Assembly (NCBI RefSeq): GCF_002210105.1
Contig: NZ_AQQU01000002.1
Span: 124,001-188,000, forward strand
Source: Oceanicola sp. 22II-s10i
GTDB taxonomy: Bacteria > Pseudomonadota > Alphaproteobacteria > Rhodobacterales > Rhodobacteraceae
Direction: 5' to 3'
DNA length: 64,000 bases
Notes under the pieces: model-generated
Databases searched by the model: none
What the model was told of the DNA's origin: nothing
What the model saw: the letters and a program-made list of their open reading frames with translations, nothing else
Program-made: the position numbers and the translations under genes
Shown here: positions 55,415-63,650 of the stretch, one piece after another
Numbering within the stretch: the first letter of the stretch is position 1
Layout of the letters: each line of letters begins with the position of its first letter

Positions 55415-56575
55415 ATGCCGTTCCCCCGCCCGCACCTCGCCCCCGAACACGAGATGTTCCGCGACCAGGTCCGCCGCTATCTCAAGGACAACATGCAGGC
55501 CAAGGTGCCCAAGTGGCGCGAACAGGGTCATGTCGACCGCGAGGACTTCGCCGCGTTCGGCGCGAACGGCTGGCTCTGCCTCTGGGCCGGGGAGGACTAC
55601 GGCGGCCCCGGCATCCGCGACATCCGCTACGATCAGGTCCTGCAGGAGGAAACCATCCGCTGGACCGACATCGGCTTCTTCCACAACGCCCATTCCATGC
55701 TGGTCGGCCCCTACCTCGACCGTTTCGCCAATCCCGAACAGAAGGCGCGCTTCCTGCCCGGCGCGGTCTCGGGCGAGACGATCATGGCCATCGCGATGAC
55801 CGAGCCCGACACCGGCTCCGACCTCGCCGCGATCCGCACCAAGGCCGAGGACCGGGGCGATCACTGGCTGCTGAACGGTTCCAAGACCTACATCTCGAAC
55901 GGGATCATCGGCGACCTCTTCGTGGTCGCCGCCAGGACGGGCGACAAGCGCGGCCAGATCGGCCTGTTCATCGTGACGGCGGACATGGCTGGCTTCTCCC
56001 GCGGGCGGCACCTTAAGAAGATGGGCCTGCCGGTTCAGGACACCGCCGAGATCCGCTTCGACAACGTGAAGCTGCCCAGGGAGAACCTGCTGGGCGATCC
56101 CGGCATGGGCTTTTCCTACATGGCCGAATGCCTCGCCGTCGAACGGACGATGAGCGCGATTTCCTCGCTCAGCCATGCACAGGCCGCCTTCGACGTGACG
56201 CTGGACTTCATCAAGGAGCGGCGCGCCTTCGGGCGGCCCGTGGGGGCGTTCCAGAACACGCGCTTCGTGATGGCCGACCTGCGCACGCGGCTCGATTCCG
56301 CGCAGGCCTATCTCGACCAGTGCGTGATGCTGGCCAATGCCGACCGGCTGACGCCCGAGGATGCGGCGGGGGCCAAGCTGCTGTGTTCCGAACTGCAGGG
56401 CGCGGTCGTGGATGCCGGGCTGCAGTTCCACGGCGGGGCGGGCTACATGGACGAATACGAGATCAGCCACATGTTCCGCGACGCCCGGATCGCGCGCATC
56501 TATGCGGGCACCTCGGAGATCATGAAGGAGATCATCGGCCGGGGCCTCGGCCTCGGCGACCGCGAGCTGCGCTGA
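55415..56575 (+). CDS. acyl-CoA dehydrogenase (second copy)
   Basis: 386 residues, a paralogue of the acyl-CoA dehydrogenase at 52.5 kb (similar length, same YISNG, RRAFGR and HGGAGYMDEYEIS motifs). IMAIAMTEPDTGSDLAAIRTKAED and RIYAGTSEIMKEIIGRG identify it. Like its paralogue it lacks the MCAD-type Glu and has E in CLAVERTM instead. Last gene of the plus-strand operon, abutting the convergent hrpB stop. Confidence 0.92.
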   Translation: MPFPRPHLAPEHEMFRDQVRRYLKDNMQAKVPKWREQGHVDREDFAAFGANGWLCLWAGEDYGGPGIRDIRYDQVLQEETIRWTDIGFFHNAHSMLVGPYLDRFANPEQKARFLPGAVSGETIMAIAMTEPDTGSDLAAIRTKAEDRGDHWLLNGSKTYISNGIIGDLFVVAARTGDKRGQIGLFIVTADMAGFSRGRHLKKMGLPVQDTAEIRFDNVKLPRENLLGDPGMGFSYMAECLAVERTMSAISSLSHAQAAFDVTLDFIKERRAFGRPVGAFQNTRFVMADLRTRLDSAQAYLDQCVMLANADRLTPEDAAGAKLLCSELQGAVVDAGLQFHGGAGYMDEYEISHMFRDARIARIYAGTSEIMKEIIGRGLGLGDRELR

Positions 56576-59023
56576 TCACTTGCGCGGCTTGGCCCGCAGC
56601 GTCGGGTCGGCCTCGGTCGGGTCCTCGGGCCAGGGGTGTTTCGGATAGCGCCCGCGCATGTCCTTGCGCACGTCGGCATAGGACGAGGCCCAGAAGCCCG
56701 GCAGGTCCATCGTCACCTGCACCGGCCGGCCTGCCGGCGACAGCAGCGTGATGCGGAGCGGCTGGCCCGCGACCTGCGGATGCGCGGTCTGGCCGAAAAG
56801 CTCCTGCAGCCGCAGTTCGATCGCCGGGGCCTCGCCGGAATAGTCGATGGGGATCTCGCGGCCCAGGGGCGTCGTGAACCGCGACGGCGCGATCCGGTCG
56901 AGCAGCTGCATCGCGTCCCAGTCCAGCATCCCGCGCAGGGCGGGCATCAGGTCGAAGCCCTTCCACTGGTCCGCCGTCCGCACCTTGCCCAGATGCGGCA
57001 GCAGCCAGTCCTCAAGCCCCGCCATCAGCGCCGCGTCGGACATGTCGGGCAGGTCGTGCCCCGCCGCCCGCGCCAGCGCGACGCGGGCGCGGAACAGGCG
57101 GGCGGCCTCCTGCGCGGGCAGGCCAAGCTCGCGCACGCCGTCCAGCATCGCGCGTGCGACGGCCTCCTGCGGGGCGTCCGTCCAGACCCGGTCATCCAGC
57201 GCGATGGCGCCGAAGCGTTCCTGCCGCCGCGCCACGACGCGGCGCTCGCGGCGGGACCACTCGCAGACATCCGCCCAGCCGATCTGCTCCGCGAACAGCC
57301 CCCTGAGCGCGCTTTCCGACAGGGCGGCGGCCTGCCGCACCTTCGCCTCGCGCGGGTCGCCGTCGAGGTCGGTCGCCACGATCAGCCGCGATCCGGCCAG
57401 CGGATCGCCCGGCTCCATCACCGCGCCCTTGCCGCCCGACAGCAGGTAGCGCGGCGCATCGCCCGGACGGCGCAGGCCGACACGGTCGGGATAGGCCAGC
57501 GCCGCCAGCTCCGGCACGCTGTCCGGCCCCTCGGTGCCGCCCGCCAGCCGGTCCAGCCGCCGCGCCTCGGCCCGCGCCCGCTCCAGCGCGCCGCGGTGGA
57601 CGGTCCAGCCCTTGGCCCGTTCGAACCGGGCGGGATCGCGCGCGGCTTCCATCCTCAACGTCAGGTCCGAGGCCGCGCCGCGCGGCAGGATGTCCCGCTC
57701 CTGCATCAGCGCGGCGAGGAGCGGGGCCGACCTGCCGCCCTTCAGCACCATGTGCCCCAGCCGGGGATGCAGCGGCATCGTGGCCAGCTGCCGGCCATGC
57801 GCCGTGATCAGGCCCGCGCCGTCCAGCGCGCCCAGCATCGTCAGCAGCGCCCGCGCCTCGGCCATCACGCCGGGGTTGGGCTGGGTCAGGAAGGGCATCG
57901 CTTCGGGTTCGGCCCCCCAGAGGGCGAGGTCGAGGGCAAGCGGGGCGAGGTCCTCCACCTCGATCCCGGCGGGCGGGTAGGCGGCCAGCGCGCCTTCCTC
58001 GCCCTTGGTCCAGAGCCTGTAACAGACCCCTTCGGCCACGCGCCCCGCGCGGCCGCGCCGCTGGTCTGCCTCGGCGCGGGTCACCCGCTCCGTCACCAGC
58101 CGCGCCATGCCCGAGCCGGGATCGAACCGTGACCGCCGGGCGAGACCCGCGTCGATCACCACGCGGATGTCCTCGATCGTCAGCGAGGTTTCAGCGATGG
58201 AGGTCGAGAGCACCACCTTGCGGCCCTCCGTCTCGGGCCGGATCGCCGCCCTTTGCGCGGCGAGGTCCATCGCGCCGAAGAGCGGGCGAATGTGATGGCC
58301 GGGGGGCAGGCGGTCCCTGAGCAGCGACTCGACCCGCCGGATCTCGCCCTCGCCGGGCAGGAAGACGAGGATGCCGCCCTCGGTCTCGGCCGCCGCCTGC
58401 ATGACCAGGTCGGCGAGCGCCAGTTCCATGCGAGCCGCCCGCGCGAGGGGGCGGTCGAGCCACCGGGTGTCGACCGGGAACATGCGGCCTTCGGAGGTGA
58501 CGCGCGGCGCCTCCATCAGCGCGGCGACGGGGGCTGCGTCCAGCGTGGCGGACATCGCGACGAGGATCAGGTCGTCGCGCAGCGCGCCCGCGATCTCCAG
58601 ACACAGCGCGAGGCCGAAATCCGCGTTCAGCGAGCGTTCGTGGAATTCGTCGAAGATCACCGCGCCGATCCCCTCGAGACCGGGATCGGACTGGATCATC
58701 CGGGTCAGGATGCCCTCCGTGACCACCTCGATCCGGGTGCGCGACGAAACCTTTGCCTCGCCCCGCACCCGGTAGCCCACTGTTTCGCCGGGTTTTTCCC
58801 CCAGCGTATCCGCCATCCGCGCCGCGGCCGCGCGGGCGGCAAGGCGGCGGGGCTCCAGCATGACGATGCGACCGGTGGTCAGCCCGGCCTCCAGCATCGC
58901 CAGAGGCACGACCGTGGTCTTGCCCGCGCCCGGCGGCGCTTCCAGCACGGCGCGGCCCGTGTCGCGCAGGGCGGCGATCAGGTCGGGCAGGGCGTCGTGG
59001 ATCGGCAGGCGGGGCAGGGGCAT
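56576..59023 (-). CDS. hrpB: ATP-dependent helicase HrpB
   Basis: 815 residues, full-length DEAH helicase of the HrpB family. Walker A is APPGAGKTT (about 29-37), the DExH box IFDEFHERS, motif VI ADQRRGRAGRVAEGVCYRL, followed by HA2, winged-helix and the HrpB C-terminal domain (FTTPLGREIPIDYS). Cellular role in bacteria is poorly known (RNA processing, envelope or virulence traits). Start ATG 59023 puts the Walker A at the usual distance; the frame upstream is low-complexity. Confidence 0.94.
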   Translation of the reverse strand: MPLPRLPIHDALPDLIAALRDTGRAVLEAPPGAGKTTVVPLAMLEAGLTTGRIVMLEPRRLAARAAAARMADTLGEKPGETVGYRVRGEAKVSSRTRIEVVTEGILTRMIQSDPGLEGIGAVIFDEFHERSLNADFGLALCLEIAGALRDDLILVAMSATLDAAPVAALMEAPRVTSEGRMFPVDTRWLDRPLARAARMELALADLVMQAAAETEGGILVFLPGEGEIRRVESLLRDRLPPGHHIRPLFGAMDLAAQRAAIRPETEGRKVVLSTSIAETSLTIEDIRVVIDAGLARRSRFDPGSGMARLVTERVTRAEADQRRGRAGRVAEGVCYRLWTKGEEGALAAYPPAGIEVEDLAPLALDLALWGAEPEAMPFLTQPNPGVMAEARALLTMLGALDGAGLITAHGRQLATMPLHPRLGHMVLKGGRSAPLLAALMQERDILPRGAASDLTLRMEAARDPARFERAKGWTVHRGALERARAEARRLDRLAGGTEGPDSVPELAALAYPDRVGLRRPGDAPRYLLSGGKGAVMEPGDPLAGSRLIVATDLDGDPREAKVRQAAALSESALRGLFAEQIGWADVCEWSRRERRVVARRQERFGAIALDDRVWTDAPQEAVARAMLDGVRELGLPAQEAARLFRARVALARAAGHDLPDMSDAALMAGLEDWLLPHLGKVRTADQWKGFDLMPALRGMLDWDAMQLLDRIAPSRFTTPLGREIPIDYSGEAPAIELRLQELFGQTAHPQVAGQPLRITLLSPAGRPVQVTMDLPGFWASSYADVRKDMRGRYPKHPWPEDPTEADPTLRAKPRK

Positions 59024-59115
59024 GGGCGGGTTATGCGGCAGCGGGGGCGGCGCGTCCACTGGACTCCGCGGGACGGGGCGGGCATTCAGGCGGCGACAGG
59101 CAAAGAGGTGTGGCG

Positions 59116-60093
59116 ATGGATGTGGCGGAACTGGCGGACAAGGTGATCGCGGGCGACCGGCGGGCGCTGTCACGGGCGGTGACGCTGGTCGAAAGCTCGC
59201 GCGCGGACCACCGCGCGATGACCGCCGAGATGATGGAACGCCTGCGCAATTCGGGCCGCGAGGCGGTGCGGATCGGGCTGTCGGGCACGCCCGGCGTGGG
59301 CAAGTCGACCTTCATCGAAAGCTTCGGGTCCATGCTGACCGCGCAGGGCAAGCGGGTGGCGGTTCTGGCGGTCGATCCGTCCTCGGCCCGGTCGGGCGGT
59401 TCGATCCTTGGCGACAAGACCCGGATGGAGAAACTGTCCCGCGATCCCAATGCCTTCATCCGCCCCTCGCCATCCCAGAGCCAGCTTGGCGGCGTGGCGC
59501 GGCGGAGCCGCGAGGCGGTCGCGCTGTGCGAGGCGGCGGGGTTCGACGTGGTGCTGGTCGAGACGGTGGGCGTCGGCCAGTCCGAAACGATGGTGGCCGA
59601 GATGACCGACCTTTTCGTCCTGCTGCTGGCGCCTGCGGGCGGGGACGAGCTGCAGGGCGTCAAGCGCGGGATCATGGAGATGGCGGACCTGATCCTCGTC
59701 AACAAGGCCGACGGCGCGCTGAAGGAGACGGCGACGCGGACCTGCGCGGATTATTCCGGCGCGCTGCGACTGCTGCGGAAAAGGCCGCAGGATCCGGATG
59801 GCTATCCCAAGGCGATGACCGTTTCGGCGGTCGAGGAAAGCGGCCTCGGCGCGGCATGGGAGGCGATGCAGACGCTGGTGGACTGGCGTCGCGAGGCCGG
59901 GTTCTTCGACAGCACACGGGCGGCGCAGGCCCGGTTCTGGTTCCGCGAGGAGGTGCGTTACGGCCTGCTGTCGCAGCTCGACGCGCCCGCCGCCAAGGAG
60001 CGGATGACGGCTCTGGCCGAGGCCGTGGCACGGGGCGAGACCGCGCCGGCGGCGGCGGCGCGCGAGATGCTGGAGAGCCTGCGGAACGGCTGA
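59116..60093 (+). CDS. meaB: methylmalonyl-CoA mutase-associated GTPase MeaB
   Basis: 325 residues. G1 is SGTPGVGKST (56-65); VDPSSARSGGSILGDKTRM, VETVGVGQSE and NKAD (base recognition) are MeaB signatures. MeaB protects and loads cobalamin in methylmalonyl-CoA mutase, needed to feed propionyl-CoA into the TCA cycle. The mutase is not in this window, but 2-methyl-branched acid breakdown would yield propionyl-CoA, a possible functional link. ATG 59116 has GAGG upstream. Confidence 0.95.
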   Translation: MDVAELADKVIAGDRRALSRAVTLVESSRADHRAMTAEMMERLRNSGREAVRIGLSGTPGVGKSTFIESFGSMLTAQGKRVAVLAVDPSSARSGGSILGDKTRMEKLSRDPNAFIRPSPSQSQLGGVARRSREAVALCEAAGFDVVLVETVGVGQSETMVAEMTDLFVLLLAPAGGDELQGVKRGIMEMADLILVNKADGALKETATRTCADYSGALRLLRKRPQDPDGYPKAMTVSAVEESGLGAAWEAMQTLVDWRREAGFFDSTRAAQARFWFREEVRYGLLSQLDAPAAKERMTALAEAVARGETAPAAAAREMLESLRNG

Positions 60094-60106
60094 GGTCGGG
60101 TGGACT

Positions 60107-61063
60107 TCAGGTCGGTTCCGCCGGAACGGCCAGCTCCGGGAACATCGCGGCAAGGTCGCGCCGCGCGGCTGCGGCTCGATCCTCGATCCAGTCGCGGAAC
60201 GCCTTCTGTGCGCGGCTGAGCCGCCGCTCGGCCGGCCAGAGCAGCCAGAAGTCGTAGTCGCCGGGCACCGCCGCCCCGCGGCCGAAGGGCATCACCAGTT
60301 CGCCGGACTTGAGCAGCGGCAGCGATTCCATCACCCCGCCCAGCACCAGCCCCAGCCGGGCGCGTGCGACCCTGAGGCCGCTGCTGAAATGCGAGAAATG
60401 GGGGATCGCCGAAGGGTCGAACGCCACCCCGAAATGCGCGCACCACTCCGGCCAGTCGACCCAGCCGGGATCGGTGGTCGGCGTGTCGAAATGGCACAGC
60501 GGCACGCCGTCCAGCGCCGGACGGGCCGGGTCGAGGCCGTAGCGTTCCGCGAAATCGGGGGTGCAGACGGGCACGACCCCGCTGCCGAACAGGCGCAGCG
60601 CGGCCTGGCCTTTGCCCGGCGCGCGCACGTGGCGGACCGCGAAGTCGAAGCCGTCGGGACCAAGCGGCGCGAGGGCCGCCGAGGTGTCGACGCGCAGATC
60701 GAGGCCCGGCATCCGGGCAAAGAAACTGCCCAGTTCGCGCGACAGCCAGTTCTCGGCAAGGCTCTGGGTCATCGTGACCGACACGCGGTTGTCCGCCTCG
60801 GGCCGTGTCATCTCGGCATGGGCGGCGGCGAGCAGGCGCATCCCTTCGGCCAGCGGCCCGGCGGCGCGGAGCAGCGCCTCGGTCGGGCGGATGCCGTCCG
60901 GGGTGCGGTCGAAGAGGGGCCTGCCGACATAGATCTCCAGCCCCCGGATGCGCTGTCCGATGGCGGCGGTGGTGACGCCGATTTCCTCCGCCGCCGCGCG
61001 GATGGAGCCGAGCCGCTGCGCCGCCTCGACAGCGCGGAGGGCGTTGAGATGGTCGATCTTCAT
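60107..61063 (-). CDS. LysR family transcriptional regulator
   Basis: 318 residues. HTH at about 1-60 (LNALRAVEAAQRLGSIRAAAEEIGVTTAAIGQRIRGLE), GcvA-like effector domain after residue 90 (SVTMTQSLAENWLSRELG). Divergent from the DUF4242 gene, which is its likely target. Two small palindromes (61075-61091 and 61159-61179) lie in the shared 139-bp region. Inducer unknown. Confidence 0.88.
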   Translation of the reverse strand: MKIDHLNALRAVEAAQRLGSIRAAAEEIGVTTAAIGQRIRGLEIYVGRPLFDRTPDGIRPTEALLRAAGPLAEGMRLLAAAHAEMTRPEADNRVSVTMTQSLAENWLSRELGSFFARMPGLDLRVDTSAALAPLGPDGFDFAVRHVRAPGKGQAALRLFGSGVVPVCTPDFAERYGLDPARPALDGVPLCHFDTPTTDPGWVDWPEWCAHFGVAFDPSAIPHFSHFSSGLRVARARLGLVLGGVMESLPLLKSGELVMPFGRGAAVPGDYDFWLLWPAERRLSRAQKAFRDWIEDRAAAARRDLAAMFPELAVPAEPT

Positions 61064-61158
61064 CCGGCACCTGCGGAAAGATTTCCTTTCCACATTGCCA
61101 GAAAATCTGCCGTGATGCGTCGGAAAATTCCTGTTCTGCTGAAAGTGGGCGTCCAGAG

Positions 61159-61179
61159 GGGGAAAGATGGACTTTCCCC
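61159..61179. promoter_or_regulatory. palindrome in the LysR/DUF4242 divergent region
   Basis: GGGGAAAG-ATGGA-CTTTCCCC (61159-61179), a perfect 8-bp inverted repeat with a 5-bp spacer, 24 bp before the DUF4242 start. A related GGAAAG/CTTTCC repeat lies near the LysR start (61075-61091). They may be regulator sites, or the larger one could fold in the DUF4242 mRNA leader. Confidence 0.5.
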
Positions 61180-61202
61180 GTGGCGCGGAGCGGAGACAGG
61201 AC

Positions 61203-61475
61203 ATGAAACGCTATGTGATCGAACGCGAGATACCCGGCGTGGGCGCGATGTCGGGGGATGAACTGTGCGGCGCGGCGGCGGCGTCGAATGCGGCGCTGGC
61301 CGAGATCGGCAAGGACGTGCAGTGGCAGCATTCCTACACCGCCGACAACCAGACCTTCTGCGTCTACCTTGCCAAGGACGAGGCTACGATCCGCCGCCAC
61401 GCGGAGCTGAGCGGTTTCCCCGCCACCCGCATCCACGAGGTCAAGGCGGTGATCGACCCGACCACGGCGGGCTGA
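61203..61475 (+). CDS. DUF4242 (SCO4226-like) small protein
   Basis: 90 residues. MKRYVIEREIPGVGAMSGDEL and ADNQTFCVYLAKDEATIRRHAELSGFPATRIHEV are marks of DUF4242, a ferredoxin-like fold family whose Streptomyces member SCO4226 binds nickel. Cytoplasmic; function here unknown. Divergent from and probably controlled by the LysR gene. Confidence 0.85.
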   Translation: MKRYVIEREIPGVGAMSGDELCGAAAASNAALAEIGKDVQWQHSYTADNQTFCVYLAKDEATIRRHAELSGFPATRIHEVKAVIDPTTAG

Positions 61476-61518
61476 GGTCCGGCGACACGCAAAACGGCGC
61501 GGCCGCCGGACCCGGCAC

Positions 61519-61953
61519 TCAGGCGACCGCGCTCAGGCTGCGTCCGGTGACGGCGAGCGCGGCGCGGGCGGCCTCGCGGCCCTTGACCACGAAATGGTCG
61601 CGGTAGATCGCCATGTGATGCGGCGTCTCCTGGAAATGATGGGGCGTCAGCGAGACCGAGAGGACCGGCACCCCGGTCTCCATCCCCGCCTGCATCAGGC
61701 CGTTCACCACCGCCTGCGCGACGAAGTCGTGGCGGTAGATGCCGCCGTCCACCACCAGCGCGGCGGCGGCGACGGCGGCGTAGCGCCCGGTGCGGGCGAG
61801 GTCGCGGGCCATCAGCGGCATCTCGAAGGCGCCGGGCACGTCATAGACATCGACCTGCGCGGCGGGGATCAGTTCGGTGAAGCCGACAAGGGCCTGGTCC
61901 ACGATCTCTGCGTGCCAGCCGGCTTTGACGAAGGCGTAACGGGCGTGTGTCAT
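61519..61953 (-). CDS. ribH: 6,7-dimethyl-8-ribityllumazine synthase, RibH2 type
   Basis: 144 residues. Condenses the pyrimidine and butanone phosphate to lumazine, the riboflavin precursor. KAGWHAEIV at the N-terminus (instead of the usual SRFN) and GGIYRHDFVAQAV (catalytic His) identify the decameric RibH2 type known from Brucella and Mesorhizobium. No other rib gene is near. The FMN riboswitch just upstream shows that it is regulated by flavin level. Confidence 0.92.
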   Translation of the reverse strand: MTHARYAFVKAGWHAEIVDQALVGFTELIPAAQVDVYDVPGAFEMPLMARDLARTGRYAAVAAAALVVDGGIYRHDFVAQAVVNGLMQAGMETGVPVLSVSLTPHHFQETPHHMAIYRDHFVVKGREAARAALAVTGRSLSAVA

Positions 61954-62035
61954 CTGTGATCTCCTTTCATAAGTGACACGTCACCCAAGGCGATCACATG
62001 CGCCGACCCTGTCCGCGAGGACGGGGGAGGCCGCA

Positions 62036-62174
62036 CGTTCTCTTTCATCCGGACTATGACCGTCGGCCCAGGCCTCGCACCTGGTCTGCTGACCCCCGGC
62101 ATCCGCCGGGGCGCTCGCGGGCTCGCGGAGAGGGTCCGCATACCGCCGGTGGGGAATTTCGCCCCGCCCTGAGA
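62036..62174 (-). promoter_or_regulatory. FMN riboswitch (RFN element)
   Basis: On the minus strand the conserved blocks appear in order: AGGGCGGGGCGAAATTCC, ACCGGCGGT, GTCAGCAGACCAGGTG, GCCGACGGTCATAGTCC and GGATGAAAGAGAAC. This is a complete FMN aptamer about 80 bp before the ribH start. Between aptamer and gene a GTCC-TCGC-GGAC stem (about 62007-62020) and the AAAGGAG ribosome site may form the expression platform; binding of FMN should lower RibH2 synthesis. Confidence 0.96.
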
Positions 62175-62273
62175 ACGGCGGCAGGTTTTCCGATGGGAAT
62201 GGGATTGTCAATTCCGTTTCGCGCCGCCCGCTTTGGGCTGGTCCCGCCGGGGCGGGGCGCTAGGATGCCGGGC

Positions 62274-62759
62274 ATGGCCCGCCTGCTGATCGTCTATCAC
62301 ACCCTGACCAACGGATCGCGCCAGATGGCCGAGGCCGCCGCCGAGGCCGCGCGCGGGGAATGCGAGGTCGTGCTCAGGACGGCTGCCGAGGCCGGGCCGG
62401 ACGACCTGCTGGAGGCCGAGGGCTATCTGTTCTGCGCGCCCGAGAACCTCGCCGCGATCGCGGGGGTGATGAAGGATTTCTTCGACCGCAGCTATTACCC
62501 GGTGCTGGGCCGGATCGAGGGGCGGCCCTATGCCCAGATGGTCTGTGCCGGGTCGGATGGCGAGAACGCGGCGCGCCAGACCGCGCGGATCGCCACCGGC
62601 TGGCGGCTGCGCGAGGTGCAGCCACCGCTGATCGTCTGCACCCATGCGCAGACGCCCGAGAAGATCCTGGCCGAGAAGGTCATTCCCGAGAGCGATTTGG
62701 AGAAGTGCCGCGAGCTGGGACAGGCGCTTGGCGCCGGGCTGAGCATGGGGGTGTTCTGA
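62274..62759 (+). CDS. flavodoxin-like protein
   Basis: 161 residues. The N-terminus RLLIVYHTLTNGSRQMAEAAAEAA has the phosphate-binding loop pattern of flavodoxins and NAD(P)H:FMN reductases, and MKDFFDRSYYPV matches flavodoxin-family oxidoreductases. Cytoplasmic, probably binds FMN. I take ATG 62274 (AGGA upstream) over the ATG at 62265. Divergent from the FMN riboswitch, 100 bp from it. Confidence 0.78.
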   Translation: MARLLIVYHTLTNGSRQMAEAAAEAARGECEVVLRTAAEAGPDDLLEAEGYLFCAPENLAAIAGVMKDFFDRSYYPVLGRIEGRPYAQMVCAGSDGENAARQTARIATGWRLREVQPPLIVCTHAQTPEKILAEKVIPESDLEKCRELGQALGAGLSMGVF

Positions 62760-62823
62760 GCCTCGCGCGGGCCCGGATCGGGTTTTGCTTGCCACGACGG
62801 CGGACGGGGCATAGCACGTTCCA

Positions 62824-63639
62824 ATGCGTATACTCTTTCTAGGCGATGTCATGGGCCGCGCGGGGCGGCAGGCGGTGGCGGATCATCTGCCCCGGCTGCG
62901 GCAGGACTGGCGGCTGGATTTCGTCGTGGTCAACGGCGAGAACGCGTCGAACGGGGCCGGTTTGACCGGCGATCACGCCAAGGGCATCCTTGCGGCGGGG
63001 GCGGATGTGGTGACGCTGGGCGATCACGCTTTCGACCAGAAGGACATGCTGCAGTTCATCGAGACCGAGCCGCGGATCATCCGGCCCGTGAACTTCGCCA
63101 AGGGCGCGCCGGGCCGCGGCTTTGGCGTGTTCGAGGCGACGCAGGGCCGCAAGGTGCTGGTGACCCAGGTGCTGGGACAGGTCTTCATGAAACGCGCCTT
63201 CGAGGATCCCTTCAGCCACATGGAAGCGGTTCTGAAGCGGCATCCACTGGGCGGGCTGGTGCAGGCGAGCTTCGTCGACGTGCATTGCGAGGCGACGTCG
63301 GAAAAGATGGCCATGGGCCACTGGTGCGACGGGCGGGCGAGCATGGTGGTGGGCACGCACACCCATGTGCCGACCGCCGACGCGATGATCCTGCCGGGCG
63401 GAACGGCTTATCTGTCCGATGCCGGGATGTGCGGCGATTACGACAGCGTCATCGGCATGGACAAGGCCGAGCCGATGCGCCGCTTCGTGACCGGCATGGC
63501 CAAGGCGCGGTTTTCGCCCTCGCTGGGCGAGGCGACGCTGTCGGGGCTCTATGTCGAGACCGACGACCGCACCGGCAAGGCCACGCGGATCGAGATGGTT
63601 CGCCAGGGCGGGCGGCTGGCGCAGGCGGGCCCTGCTTGA
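62824..63639 (+). CDS. ymdB: YmdB-type metallophosphoesterase (TIGR00282)
   Basis: 271 residues. MRILFLGDVMGRAGRQAV, VVNGENASNG, TLGDHAFDQKD, DVHCEATSEK and VVGTHTHVPTAD carry the metal ligands of the YmdB family, dinuclear phosphodiesterases. In Bacillus YmdB cleaves 2',3'-cyclic nucleotides and affects development. Full family length. A putative EamA transporter follows in the same direction. Confidence 0.92.
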   Translation: MRILFLGDVMGRAGRQAVADHLPRLRQDWRLDFVVVNGENASNGAGLTGDHAKGILAAGADVVTLGDHAFDQKDMLQFIETEPRIIRPVNFAKGAPGRGFGVFEATQGRKVLVTQVLGQVFMKRAFEDPFSHMEAVLKRHPLGGLVQASFVDVHCEATSEKMAMGHWCDGRASMVVGTHTHVPTADAMILPGGTAYLSDAGMCGDYDSVIGMDKAEPMRRFVTGMAKARFSPSLGEATLSGLYVETDDRTGKATRIEMVRQGGRLAQAGPA

Positions 63640-63650
63640 GCGCGAGCGTG

